From CAVUPF01 sp963803755 (GTDB lineage: Bacteria > Actinomycetota > Thermoleophilia > Solirubrobacterales > 70-9), in the NCBI GenBank assembly GCA_963803755.1, contig CAWDNP010000005.1, forward strand, positions 186,001 through 250,000: 64,000 nucleotides of DNA. The letters are read 5' to 3'. Each line of letters starts with the position of its first letter. Positions within the stretch are counted from its first letter, which is position 1. The notes under the pieces are model-generated. The model was given only the letters and a program-made list of their open reading frames with translations, had not been told where the DNA came from and made no database searches. Of the stretch, positions 7,646 through 17,907 are shown one piece after another. The translations under genes were made by a program, and so were the position numbers.

Positions 7646-10541
7646 TCATCTCGCAATCGTGAAAGTCAGCTTGATCGGCGTTGACGCGCCATTGGCATTC
7701 TGGGCGACGATCGTGGCCGTGTAGGAACCCTTGCCGAGACCGGCGAGCTTGAGCTTGAAGGTGTTTGATCCCGCATCTCCCGAGAACGTCAGGGTGCGCT
7801 TCTCGACCGTGGTCGTGCAGCTCTTACCCTTCTTGGCCGACGGCCTGCATGCACGCCTCAGCTCGTGACCTTTGACGTTCTGCGCGATCAGGACCTCGAT
7901 CGTTGCGGCTTGCGAGAACGACGAACTGCAGCGAAGCGCCTTTCCTGGCAGTCAGGAGCTTGGAGGCGAGTTTGACTTGCGAGAGGGCTGGAGCGGATTC
8001 AAATGGCGTGGCAAGTAGAAGCTTTTCGAACATCGCGGTGACCGTGGCGTCCGAGCTCAGCGTGACCTGGCAGGTTCCGGTGCCTGAGCAACCTGAGCCT
8101 TCCCAGCCAACAAACCGCGAGCCTGCTGCCGGAGTGGCTGTCAATGTGACCGGCAGGTCGGGTTCGTAGGCGTGAGAGCAGGCTCCGGGGCAGGCGATGC
8201 CCGACGGGGAGCTTGAGACGCTCCCGGAACCGGAGCCAGCGAGTGCCACCGTCAACGTGACCGGCGGCAGCGGCTGGAATGTGGCGGTGACCGCCATGTC
8301 CGAGCTCATGGTCACCTGACAAGTGCCGGTGCCCGAGCAACCCGAGCCTTCCCAGCCGAGGAACCGCGAGCCAGCTGCCGGAGTGGCTGTCAACGTGACC
8401 TGCGCGTCGGGTTCGTAGGCGTGAGAGCAGGCTCCTGGGCAGGCGATGCCCGACGGCGAGCTTTCGACGCTCCCGGAACCGGAGCCAGCGAGTGCCACCG
8501 TCAACGTGACCGGCGGCAGCGGCTGGAATGTGGCGGTGACCGCCATGTCCGAGCTCAGTGTGACCTGACAGGTTCCGGTGCCTGAGCAACCCGAGCCTTC
8601 CCAGCCAACAAACCGCGAGCCTGCTGCCGGAGTGGCTGTCAATGTGACCGGCAGGTCGGGTTCGTAAGCGTGGGAGCAGGTTCCTGGGCAGGCGATACCC
8701 GACGGCGAGCTTTCCACCGACCCCGCCCCCGAGCCCGCGAGCGAGACGCTCAGGACCGGGAGCTTTTCGAACATCGCGGTGACCGTGGCGTCCGAGCCCA
8801 GTGTGACCTGGCAGGTGCCGGTGCCCGAGCAACCCGAGCCTTCCCAGCCAACAAACCGCGAGCCTGCTGCCGGCGTGGCTGTCAACGTGACCGGCAGGTC
8901 GGGTTCGTAAGCGTGGGAGCAGGTTCCTGGGCAAGCGATCCCGTCCGGTGAGCTTTCGACGCTCCCGGAACCCGAGCCCGCGAGCGCCACCGTCAACGTG
9001 ACCGGCGGCAGCGGCTGGAATGTGGCGGTGACCGCCATGTCCGAGCCCAGTGTGACCTGGCAGGTGCCGGTGCCCGAGCAACCCGAGCCTTCCCAGCCAA
9101 CAAACCGCGAGCCTGCTGCCGGCGTGGCTGTCAATGTGACCGGCAGGTCGGGTTCGTAAGCGTGGGAGCAGGTTCCTGGGCAAGCGATCCCGTCCGGTGA
9201 GCTTTCGACGCTCCCGGAACCGGAGCCGGTGAGTGCCACCGTCAACGTGACCGGCGGCAGCGGCTGGAAGGTGGCCGTGACCGCCATGTCCGAGCTCAGT
9301 GTGACCTGACAGGTTCCGGTGCCCGAGCAACCTGAGCCTTCCCAGCCGACAAACGCCGAGCCGGGCTTCGGGGTCGCTGTCAACGTCACCGGCGTATCGG
9401 GTTCGTAGCCTGCGAAGCAGGTTTTGGCGCACGTGATCCCCGACGGGGAGCTAGTCACCGTGCCCGACCCCGACCCGGCGCGCGTCACCGTCAAGGTCGA
9501 GCCGGGGATCGGATCTTCCGCGCTCCAGATGATCGACAATTCGCCGGCGGGCGTCACCTTCTCCGCCATGTCGTTGCCCGAATCTGCGATATACACGTTC
9601 CCGGCGGAGTCGACGGCTACCGCGTTCGGCTGGTCCAGCATCGAGCGGGTCGCGGGTCCGGGGGTGGGTTCGCCCGCCTGGCCATCGCCCGCGATGCGCG
9701 ACAGCTGACCCCCCGGTTCTACCTTGTCGACCGTGTTTCCATTACCGACCACGTACACTTCGCCGCTTTCGTTGGCCGCGACCCCCTGTGGGAAATACGA
9801 GCTGGCGTAGATCGAGAGGATGCCTTCGGTGTCGACCTTCTCCACCACCCCATTGGCGGTATCGGCGATGTACACGTTGCCGGCGCCATCGACCGCCACC
9901 GCCTGCGGGTAGTTGAGCATCGAGTCGGTCGCGGGCCCGGGCGTCGGTTCTCCGCTTTGCGCGAGCTCACCGGCGAAGATCGACAGCGTCCCCGACGGCG
10001 TTACCTCCTCGACCACGTTGTTGGGCCCTTCCTGGGTGCCCTGGTCCGCGAGGTAGAGGTTTTCTTCGGAGTCGACCGCGATGCCGATCGGGGCCGCGAG
10101 CATCGAGCTGGTCGCCGGCCCCGGCGTCGGCGTACCACTCTTACCGACCTCCCCGGCGACGATCGAGAGCGTCCCAGACGGCGTTACCTTCTCGATCACG
10201 TCATTGCCTTTGTCGTTGATGTACAGGTCCCCGTTCTTGGACACCGCCAATCCTTCCGGTTCGTAAAGCCTGGAGTCGGCCGCCGGGCCTGGCGTCGGCG
10301 CGCCGGAGTGTCCGGGGATCCCGGCGACGATCGAGACTCCCTGCGGCGTGATCTCATCAACCGTCTGGTGAGCCCAGTCGCTCACATACACATCACCCGA
10401 GCTGTCGACGGCGATGTTCTGCGGCCCGGTTTCGACACCGCTCGCCCGGGCAGCCGCGGGGACGATCACCAGCAGCGCGAGCGCGAGCAGCACCGCGGCG
10501 AGCGGCGCTAGGAGCGGGAAGGTGAAACGTCTAGGCTGCAT
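7646..10541 (-). CDS. Secreted NHL-repeat and InlB_B-type repeat protein (one frameshift)
   Basis: A secreted protein of about 960 residues. The signal peptide (residues 1-33, LLALALLVIVPAAARA) is followed by five or six NHL beta-propeller repeats (residues 35-340, pattern NVYIADSGN...PGPATRSML). Then come six copies of a roughly 80-residue bacterial repeat (LTVALAGSGSGSVESSPSG...GWEGSGCSGTGTCQVT) resembling the divergent InlB B-repeat, each with paired cysteines. The open frame from 10541 stops at 7824. An extra C at about 7919 explains this: removing it restores IEVLIAQNVKG...KLKLAGLGKGSYTATIVA and a natural stop at 7646. It is probably a cell-surface or extracellular binding protein; the ligand is unknown. 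Confidence 0.75.
8010..9510 (-). repeat. Six tandem repeats of about 240-250 bp
   Basis: Coding repeats within the secreted protein. The landmark CCTTCCCAGCC recurs about every 250 bp from 8097 to 9346. The inner copies are very similar to one another at DNA level and the outermost (9270-9510) is the most diverged. One copy (about 8700-8780) has a different linker. High similarity makes copy-number change by recombination, and assembly collapse, likely. Confidence 0.9.
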
Positions 10542-10895
10542 AGTGACGCTTATTCCCTAAATGTCAAACGGCAATAACAACCGGAGTCCATCTTATCGCG
10601 GCCCAACGACCGACCCCACGAGGACAGAAACATCCCCGGGGGTCGGTCGCAGGACTGCAAGGCCGCGAGGTGGGCGTAGGCCCCTCTAACCCGGAACGTG
10701 CAGTAAGTGCGGGGGTGTGACCGGGGGCCGGCGTGCGGTGGTCTGGGGGTTGTGGGCGTAAGTTTGTCCGGTGTGATGGTGGCTGTGCGAGCAGTTCCCG
10801 CTGAACCGCGATGCATGTGCGGCCGGTGTGTGGCAGCTGTGAGCGAGGCCGTGGCCGGAAGGCTGCTTGGTGGTGTGGTTGGTCGGTGGTGGCTG
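10542..10895. other. Intergenic region with IS remnant tail
   Basis: Between the start of the secreted-protein gene and the transposase remnant. The part near 10542-10690 would hold the promoter of the minus-strand secreted-protein gene. The T/G-rich part (10700-10895) probably belongs to the tail of the decayed IS element, but no terminal inverted repeat was found. Open frames crossing it on the minus strand (to 11238) are low-complexity shadows. Confidence 0.4.
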
Positions 10896-11351
10896 TTAGC
10901 CGGCGAGCACTGGGAGCGCTTTGAGCTTCTCGAAGGCGGCGACGAGCTCGCTGGCCCACGGCCATGTGTCCTGGAGGTGGAGCTTCGCGCGGCGGCCGGA
11001 GAACGCGAGTCGACCGGCGAGGTGCAGTAGCCGGTAGCGGATGCGCTTGGGCTCGGCCTTGGCCAGCTCTCCGGTGAGGGCGAGCGCTTGGGTCCAGACG
11101 AACAGGTCGTGCGCGAACATCACGATCTCCAACCACACCTCGTCGAGCGCGGACTCCTTGAACGGGAGCTTGGACAGGCCGGTGTCCTTGTCGTCTCGGG
11201 TGCGGTCCTCGACGTGAGCGTGCTGGCGGTGGCGGCACTCCAAGACGGCGATGTCTGGGTCGGTCTGGTCGGTAAGGATCGCCTGGAAGCGGTAGCCATC
11301 GTGGTCGGTGAACGACAACTGTGCTCCGCGGTGCGGACGCTCCGGGCTAAT
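10896..11351 (-). pseudogene. IS1380-family transposase, C-terminal remnant
   Basis: About 150 residues match the C-terminal third of IS1380-family DDE transposases as known for actinobacteria: SFTDHDGYRFQA, ECRHRQHAHVEDR with the conserved glutamate region, DEVWLEIVMFAHDL, and ELAKAEPKRIRYRLLHLAGR with a typical ending. The N-terminal two thirds are missing; homology stops abruptly at about 11351. It is therefore inactive and marks an old insertion in this accessory region. Confidence 0.8.
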
Positions 11352-11459
11352 TGGCAGTGATTGAAATCGGCTCAAACAATTGATGTAAAGGCAATCTCCA
11401 GCAGTCAATCTGCGCGCCTGCGTCGGAATCGGGCCAGGCTCTGGACTTCCCCGTCATGA

Positions 11460-11723
11460 GTGCGTAGCTTCGGCAGCATAGACCCATTTAGTCCGTTCAT
11501 CGACTATTTGCTCGACCACGGCCATGTTCTCGCGGCAGTCGCTCTCGCAGCTGTGATCTGCGTCGGTCTGGTGGTCGCTGCCATTTTGAAGGCGCGCGCC
11601 GCGCATCGCCGCATCGCGCCACCGCCGGCCTCAGAGCACGACGGTCCCACGCAGAACACGATCGTCTCCGACGTGCGCGCAGGTGGCAACGTGACAGTTT
11701 CACCGAGGCAGAGGAATGGCTGA
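11460..11723 (+). CDS. Small single-pass membrane protein with C-terminal beta motif
   Basis: An 87-residue protein. One membrane helix is at about residues 24-44 (VLAAVALAAVICVGLVVAAIL), then a basic stretch, then the tail TIVSDVRAGGNVTVSPRQ. That tail aligns with the start of the next protein (TYVEDIHAGK-VVVAPVQQ). The stop overlaps the ATG of the 871-residue TPR/HEAT gene by 8 bp, so the two are translationally coupled. No known family is recognised. It plausibly tethers or caps its partner at the membrane, which is an inference from coupling and the shared motif. Confidence 0.55.
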   Translation: MRSFGSIDPFSPFIDYLLDHGHVLAAVALAAVICVGLVVAAILKARAAHRRIAPPPASEHDGPTQNTIVSDVRAGGNVTVSPRQRNG

Positions 11724-14331
11724 GCAGCACACCTATGTCGAGGACATTCACGCCGGCAAGGTTGTCGTCGCGCCGGTCCAGCAGAACTTCGGAGCCAGCG
11801 GCGACAGCGTACGGGGCTGGACCGAGGCTCTTCTGCGTGGACCGCTCGAGCAGGCCGACCAGACCCGGCGCGCGCAAGGTGCCGAGAGAGCCGCGAGTGA
11901 GGGACGCCACGAGGCCGCCGCCGATGGTTTTCTCGCCGTCGCCGCGGCCCTCTCTGACAACGAGTTTGAGCCGGCCGCCGACACCTACCGCTCACGTGCC
12001 GCTGATGCCTATGCGAAGGCCGGACAAAAAGGGCGAGCCTTTGACCTCTACCTGACATTGGCTCGGGGGTCCTTGAACGATGGGGATATGACCGCTGTGG
12101 TTCACGCTCGCCAGGCTCGCGGGCTCGCCTCCCCTGAGTCCGCATGGGAGGCGGATGCGCTGTTGGCGCGAGCCAACTGGCCAGAGCAGGAAGAGGGAGA
12201 CGTCGAGGCCCTGCGTCGCGCCTGGGAGAGGACCGACGGCCAGCCGAGCGAGCCGGAATGGGCAGCCCCTCTCGTCGAGTTGCTCCTCCTAAATGGCGAA
12301 CGCGAGCCTGCGTTAGAGACTGCCCGGGACGTCAGTGATCGCCTCCCCTTGGCCGCTGGCTTTCGCTTGCAACTTGAGCTCGACCTCCTCGATCTCATGG
12401 AATCAACTGGCGATGCCGAGGCCCCCGAGCGCTGGCAGCGCCTGCTTGCTTGGGCGCAGAACCCACAGCTTCCGGTAGAGGTCACCGCAATGGTGCTTCA
12501 GCGCCGGGGAGTGGCACTTGCGCGACAAGGCGACCAAGACGGCGCTCGCAGCGCGTTTCTGCAGGCGACCCAGGCGTGGACACGGGATCCGCGATTCAAC
12601 GACCAGGCCGCGCAGGCTTTCTTTTCGGCGACCAGCGCGAGCTTCGCGCTGGGGGACTTCTCCTCGGCCTTCGACGATGCCCTGCCCCTCGCGAGGAGCC
12701 TGCGTGGAGTGGAGAAGACGACGACCACTCACACCGAGCGACTAGAGCTCAGAGGACTGCAGGCGCTCCTAGAGGAGAAACATCCCAATGCCCTGCGCCT
12801 CCTCGCCACCGCGCATAACCTGGCGCGTCGAGCCGGCAACTTCAGCGACTTCCTTCAGGTCACTGAGGAGCTTGGCGACCTGTTGCTGGAGAGCAAGCGG
12901 CCGCGCCTCGCCCTGGAGTCCTACATGGAGGCCGGGGCCAGCAAGAAGACCAAGGAGATCGGCCAGCAACTAAGCGTCGACGAAGTTCTCAGCGCGCTTC
13001 CCCTCGATGGCGCACCCTGGGAGCGAATCGCGGCTTGGGCGGCCGTGGCAGGTGCCGGGCGAACTGTCTCCGACGAGGGCGCGGCCACGGTCGCAGAGGC
13101 CGCGCTGGCGGAGCTGGAGCGCGAGCCGCCAAGCGGCTTCCCTCCGAATGCATCCTTCCACGCAGCGGAGGCGCTGGCGGGTGTCGTCTGCGCGATTCCT
13201 GCAGAGTTTCTGGATCGGTCTCTTGACGCCTTGCGCGAGCGGCTGCACCGAGGGTCCGGCGACCCTCGCCGCCTTGCCGATCCGTTCCTTTTGATCAGCC
13301 TCGTGGGGCGTGCTGAGGAGGCCGAGATCCTGGTCGGTGCCATGCTCGATTCCAACGTGCAGCTAGCGCTCCCCGGGCAGGCCCTTGCCCACCTACTCGA
13401 GGAGCGCCCCGACCTGCAGGAGCGGTTGATCAACGCCGCAAAGGAGGGCAATCGAATGGCGCTCGAGTTCGTCGACTTCGCAGGATTGTTCGAGAAGGAC
13501 GTGCAGCTGATGGCGCGCGCTCGTGAGGCGATCCGGGCCGCGGTCGCCACCGAGCCTCGCCAAGTCACCGAGGAAAACGGGGTCAGGACCGTGAGCTATG
13601 GGATGGGCACAAGCCTGGCGCCGATCGGGATGCTTGCAAGGCACTGCGAGGAGTCCGAACGTCGTGTCCTCGCCGTGAAGCTACTGAGGATCCTGCAGGA
13701 CCCCGACCCCAAGCTGCCGATCATGACCCGAGTCTCGGCGATCGAGGGACTCCACAATCTCGCCCCTGCTCTGCCTGGCGAGTTGGCAGACGACGTCGCC
13801 GAGGCTCTCCTGGCGCGAGCCAAGCGCGACGACGAGCCGTCAGAGTTCGATCGAATCGGTGTCGATGACCCGCTGGCTCGCTTCAAGGTCAACATGGCGC
13901 CGCCGGGTGCCCTGCAAACTGCAGCCCTGGAAGCCCTGGCGGTAGTCGCAGTGCATCACCCGACCGCCACCGCGAAGCTCACTGACGCCGTGGTGGTCGC
14001 GATGCGGTCGGGAAGGGACCAGCTGCTAGCCGCCGCCCTCCATGCTCTCGCCCTGAATCCGGAGCTCGACGTTCCAGAGTTTGAAGCCCAGCACCTTCTC
14101 GTCCATCAGGACGGGACGATCCGCCTTGCCGCTCTCGATTTTCTCTCGCGCGCTCCCTCCGTTGGTCTCCGATTTGCCGCCACTCTCGTGCAGGACCCGA
14201 GCCCTCGAGTGCGCTTCCAGCTCATCGAGCTCGCCGCCGAGGCCGAGAATGGGACGGAGCTGTTGCAGGCCTTGAGCCGTGACCCCGACAGTTACATCCG
14301 GGCAATGGCGAGTTCGCGCCTCGGCGAGTAG
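11716..14331 (+). CDS. Large TPR/HEAT-repeat protein
   Basis: An 871-residue, almost entirely helical protein from ATG 11716. Residues 5-25 hold the beta motif shared with the upstream small protein. Residues about 55-420 are TPR-like helical pairs (AAADTYRSRAADAYAKAGQ; ALARQGDQDGARSAFLQAT). Residues about 600-870 are HEAT/armadillo-like (VRFQLIELAAEAENG; YIRAMASSRLGE). No enzymatic domain is visible, so it is probably a scaffold or sensor. Such TPR proteins, with a short glycine-rich beta motif at the front, occur in actinobacterial conflict and signalling loci, which is general knowledge rather than a match. The function is unknown. Confidence 0.65.
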   Translation: MAEQHTYVEDIHAGKVVVAPVQQNFGASGDSVRGWTEALLRGPLEQADQTRRAQGAERAASEGRHEAAADGFLAVAAALSDNEFEPAADTYRSRAADAYAKAGQKGRAFDLYLTLARGSLNDGDMTAVVHARQARGLASPESAWEADALLARANWPEQEEGDVEALRRAWERTDGQPSEPEWAAPLVELLLLNGEREPALETARDVSDRLPLAAGFRLQLELDLLDLMESTGDAEAPERWQRLLAWAQNPQLPVEVTAMVLQRRGVALARQGDQDGARSAFLQATQAWTRDPRFNDQAAQAFFSATSASFALGDFSSAFDDALPLARSLRGVEKTTTTHTERLELRGLQALLEEKHPNALRLLATAHNLARRAGNFSDFLQVTEELGDLLLESKRPRLALESYMEAGASKKTKEIGQQLSVDEVLSALPLDGAPWERIAAWAAVAGAGRTVSDEGAATVAEAALAELEREPPSGFPPNASFHAAEALAGVVCAIPAEFLDRSLDALRERLHRGSGDPRRLADPFLLISLVGRAEEAEILVGAMLDSNVQLALPGQALAHLLEERPDLQERLINAAKEGNRMALEFVDFAGLFEKDVQLMARAREAIRAAVATEPRQVTEENGVRTVSYGMGTSLAPIGMLARHCEESERRVLAVKLLRILQDPDPKLPIMTRVSAIEGLHNLAPALPGELADDVAEALLARAKRDDEPSEFDRIGVDDPLARFKVNMAPPGALQTAALEALAVVAVHHPTATAKLTDAVVVAMRSGRDQLLAAALHALALNPELDVPEFEAQHLLVHQDGTIRLAALDFLSRAPSVGLRFAATLVQDPSPRVRFQLIELAAEAENGTELLQALSRDPDSYIRAMASSRLGE

Positions 14332-14535
14332 GAAACTATTGGGGAGTCGTGCGCTACCCGCCCTTACCCGAGCTTCGACCGGCGCTTTCCCCCAGCGTCC
14401 CCTCACCGACCCGCGCCGCTAGGCGGCCTTCCAATCGAAGCTGGCCGACGCGGCCTTCGGCTACGGCCACAAGGCGGGACGAGGTCTACACGAAGGCACT
14501 TCGCGTCATCAGCGAGCGGTTCTCAGGAGACGGAC

Positions 14536-14937
14536 TTGACTGTGATTGACGTTGCCCAGGAAATACAAATATCGCGCCGAGGATTGCAGCAGATCTTCGC
14601 CGAGCGCGGAAAGAGCTTCCGCGAGGAGCTCCGTTCCGCTCGGATGGCGCGTGCAGCCGAGCTGGTCCTGCGAACCCCTGGGCCAACCGAAGTCGCACAT
14701 AAGGTCGGGTACCGCTACGAGAACCACCTTGCGCGGGCCTTCGAAGAGCAGATCGGTGTCAGTCCGAGCGTGTTGAGGCGTGCGCTGACAGCGCGCGATC
14801 GGTACGAACACAGACGAGCTGAGTCGCCCCCTGAGAGCGCCCGATCATTGCGGGTCTTTCATAGCCGGATGAGCCAGGATGCCGCGCTCGTCCACCAAGT
14901 GCATCGCCAGCTGGCTGACGCTGCTCAGGCAGCGTAG
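14536..14937 (+). CDS. AraC-type HTH domain protein, probably truncated
   Basis: A 133-residue frame from TTG 14536 with CAGGAGA 5 nt upstream. It carries both helix-turn-helix units of the AraC/XylS DNA-binding domain: ISRRGLQQIFAERGKSFREE and PTEVAHKVGYRYENHLARAF, then QIGVSPSVLRR. Full-length AraC regulators carry an N-terminal ligand domain of 150-200 residues, which is absent; the upstream 200 bp contains no matching frame. It is therefore either a stand-alone DNA-binding domain or a decayed regulator. No target is suggested by its neighbours. Confidence 0.6.
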   Translation: MTVIDVAQEIQISRRGLQQIFAERGKSFREELRSARMARAAELVLRTPGPTEVAHKVGYRYENHLARAFEEQIGVSPSVLRRALTARDRYEHRRAESPPESARSLRVFHSRMSQDAALVHQVHRQLADAAQAA

Positions 14938-15016
14938 GTCCCGGCAAAGACGCCACCCATGAGATAGCGATCACGCCGGCCGCCCCTCAGATCCCCGGCC
15001 TAACGACTCACTCAAC

Positions 15017-15105
15017 TACGCCCCTACGGGGCTGAAAAGACCGGTATGGCCGTTCCGCAGTAGCTGTTCCCCCGTAGCTCCGTTGGCCCCGCAACAGCGC
15101 AGACT
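15017..15105 (+). repeat. Dispersed intergenic repeat, copy 2
   Basis: Second copy of the 89-nt element at 7039-7127, same orientation, again starting with the hairpin GCCCCTACGGGGC. It lies between the AraC-like gene and the relaxase gene, about 100 bp upstream of the latter, so it would fall in or near the promoter/transfer-origin region of the mobilisation gene. Confidence 0.7.
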
Positions 15106-15159
15106 ATACGCACCTCACGGAGCTACTTAGTCACACATAGCCGATCATAGTCACCGATT

Positions 15160-15180
15160 CACACCCTCCATTGAGGTGTG
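15160..15180 (+). promoter_or_regulatory. Inverted repeat upstream of relaxase, candidate oriT hairpin
   Basis: CACACC at 15160-15165 and GGTGTG at 15175-15180 form a 6-bp stem with a 9-nt loop, 26 bp before the chosen relaxase start. MobF relaxases usually recognise a small inverted repeat beside nic, often next to their own gene. The match is by position and symmetry only; no nic consensus is identified. Confidence 0.3.
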
Positions 15181-15205
15181 TATTCACCAGAGCTACGTTC
15201 GCCGT

Positions 15206-17822
15206 GTGCAGACGACCCACAAGATCCCCGGGGACTCCGCGGTCAGGTATGCGCGATACCTGACCTCGACCGCCACCCGCGGCGACTACTACACCCGCGA
15301 GGGTAGGGAGGACCAGACAGTCCCCAGTCGCTGGCACGGCTCACCCGATCTCCTCGAATCCCTCGGCCTCGATCGCCGAGAGCCCGGTCGAGCGCGGCGA
15401 CCTGCGCGCCGTCATGCAGGGCTTCTCGCCGCTCACCGGCGAGCCGCTGCGCCCGGCCGGCTCCAACGGCACCCGCGTCGCCGGGGTGGAGCTGATGTTC
15501 GCTCCGCCGAAGTCGGTCTCGGCGCTCTGGGCCGTGCCGGCCCCTACCGCCGCGCCCAGATCGAGGCCGCTCACCAGCGCGCTGTTGCGAGCGCGCTGGA
15601 GCGCACCGAGCGCGAGGTCGCCCTGGTCAGGCGCAAGAGCGGCGGGGTCGTGCGCTTCGAGCGAGCCAAGAGCCTCCTGGCTGCCGAGTTCATCCACACC
15701 TCCAGCCGTCTTGCCCAAGACCAGGAGGCCGGCGCCGTCCCCGACCCCCAGCTGCACTCCCATCTCGTCGTCTTCGCCGCCGAGCGCACCGACGGCAAGC
15801 TCGCGGCGGTCGAATCGCGCCGGCTCTACCGCTCCGCCCGCGAGAACGGCGCCTGGTACAGGGCGGAGCTGGCCGCGAACCTGCGGCGAGCTGGGAGTGC
15901 CGATCGAGCGCCGCACTGGGCACAACGGGCGCTACTTCGAGGTCCGCGGCGTCCCCGAGGAGCTGGCGAGCCGCTGGTCTTCTCGCTCTGAAGACGTCGA
16001 TCGCGCCGCCCGGCTCTTTCGCCAGCGCTACGGCCGCGAGCCGCGGGCCGGCGAGCTGGGATCGCTGACGATCGCCACCCGCGGCTCCAAGAGCGCCGCC
16101 GATCGGCTCGACGTCAACGAAGCCTGGACGGCGGTGGGGGAGGAGCACGGGTTGAGCGCCGAGCGCACCGAGTCAGCTGTTCGAGGAGCGAACGATCTCC
16201 AGCCAAGAGGGCGTCGACCTCCGCGCAGAGCTGCTGGGGGAGGTGACCCGCGAGCGCTCGACGATCGACGAGCGCGAGCTGCGCGCCAAGGCCTACGAGC
16301 TGAGCGCCGGAGCCTGCCGGCCCGCCGAGGCAGACCGGCTCATCGACGAGCTGGCCCGCAGCGGCGAGCTGGTCCGCTTGCAGGACGGCATGTGGACGAC
16401 TCGCCGCCTACGGGAGTTGGAGTGCTCGACGATTCAGATCGCCGATCGGCGCGCCGACGAGAACGCCGCGTCGCTCAGCGAGGCGTCCCTCAAGCAGGCG
16501 CGCCGCGAGATCGGCAAGGAGATTCACGGATCGCTCAGCCAAGAGCAGCGCGAGGCGCTGGAGACGATCACCGGACCTGGCGGCATCTCGCTGCTCGTCG
16601 GCCGCGCCGGCACCGGCAAGGGCGTGGTCCTCTCCGCTGCGGCCCGAGCCTGGCAGCTCGAGGGCTACGAGGTGATCGGCACCGCCGTCGCCGGTGCCAC
16701 CGCGCAGCGGCTCCGTGACGACGCGAGCCTCGACCGCTCCTTCACCGCCGACGGTCTCTGCAACGGCGTCGAGAAAGGCCGCGTTGAGCTGGGCCCCAGG
16801 ACCGTCGTCGTCATGGACGAGGCGGGGATGGCCGACACCGAGCGCCTTGTCCCGACTCACCGAGCTGACCGCCCAGTCCCGCAGCAAGCTCGTCCTCGCC
16901 GGCGACGCGGCGCAGCTGGGACCGATCGGCGCCGGCGGGCTCTTCGAGCAGCTGCGGGATCGGGTCCCCAGCTGCCGAGCTGACCGAGGTCCACCGCGCG
17001 AATCACGACTGGGAGCGCCGTGCCTGGGAGCAGGTCCGAAACGGGGAACCCGGACCCGCGCTCGCTCAGTATGAGGCCCACGATCGCCTCCACATCCACG
17101 ACACCCGCGCCCAGGCCGCGGAGGCGATGGTCGCCGACTGGGACAAGACCAGACGGAGCCTGCCCGGTGGCCAGGCGGTGATGATCACCGACGCCTCTAA
17201 TGCCGAGCGCGACCAGATCAACGCGATGGCCCAGGAGCGCCGGGCGGCCGCGGGCGAGCTTGGATCACACTGGGTCGAGCTACCCGGCAAGCCCTATGGG
17301 CTAGCCGCGGGCGACGAGGTGATCTTCTCGGCGCAGTTCCACATCCCCGGTGAGAAGCGAGTCGAGAACGGGATCACCGGCACCGTCGTCGACGCTGATC
17401 GCGACAGGAATCGGGTCACGGTCGAGACCCATGAGCGCGAACCCCGCGAGGTGGCGGTCAACACCGCGCAGTTCTCCGATCTCTCGCTCGGCTACGCCGT
17501 CCACGTCTACAAGGCCCAGGGCATCACCGCCGAGGCCTCGGGCATCCTCACCGGCGGCTGGCAGACCGACCGGGAGCACGCCTACGTCGCGCTCAGCCGC
17601 GCCCGCGAGCAGACCCAGGTCTACGTCTCGCGCGAGGATCTCGGAGAGGCGGGCATGGACACCGGCGCGATCGAGCGGCTCGGTGAGCGCATCCGCCGCA
17701 GCGGAGCGCAGGAGGCGAGCATCGCCAGGAAGGTTGACGAGCAAGCGGTGGAGCGCTCACCAAAGATCGAGCGCGAGATCAACCGAGATCAAGAACTCGA
17801 CCGCGGTTTCGGGATCAAGTGA
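15206..17822 (+). CDS. MobF (TrwC/TraA-type) conjugative relaxase-helicase (six frameshifts)
   Basis: Joined across frames this is about 870 residues. The N-terminal TrwC relaxase domain has the DYYTREG tyrosine region, then ERGDLRAVMQGFSPLTGEP, FAPPKSVSALWA and the metal-binding HSH in DPQLHSHLVVFAAE. The C-terminal RecD/TraI-like helicase has Walker A LLVGRAGTGKG at about 16590, Walker B VVVMDEAGMAD at about 16810, LAGDAAQLGPIGAGG and GYAVHVYKAQGITAE. Frames change near 15375, 15535, 15888, 16180, 16848 and 16972, yet every block is conserved, so errors are likelier than decay. It nicks oriT and unwinds DNA for transfer. The coupling protein gene is 13 kb downstream on the other strand. Confidence 0.85.
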
Positions 17823-17907
17823 CCGTTTTCCCGCTTCTGCAAATCGTCCAGTGCGGGCGCTTTGTAGTCGGGTCAGTAGATGCTCGCAAGCGCGCGAAGG
17901 AGTAACC

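Noticed and set aside
7302..7724. 140-codon plus-strand open frame
   Set aside because: No ribosome binding site, shadow-like composition, and its end is antisense to the restored C-terminus of the secreted NHL protein.
7999..9432. 477-codon minus-strand frame rich in Arg, Leu and His repeats
   Set aside because: It is the +1 shadow of the tandem repeats in the secreted protein; the real frame has a signal peptide and known repeat folds.
10564..11238. 224-codon minus-strand frame
   Set aside because: Arg/Pro-rich shadow overlapping the IS1380-type transposase remnant in another frame.
14349..14549. 66-codon plus-strand frame before the AraC-type gene
   Set aside because: Low-complexity start and no homology; at most debris of a lost N-terminal domain.
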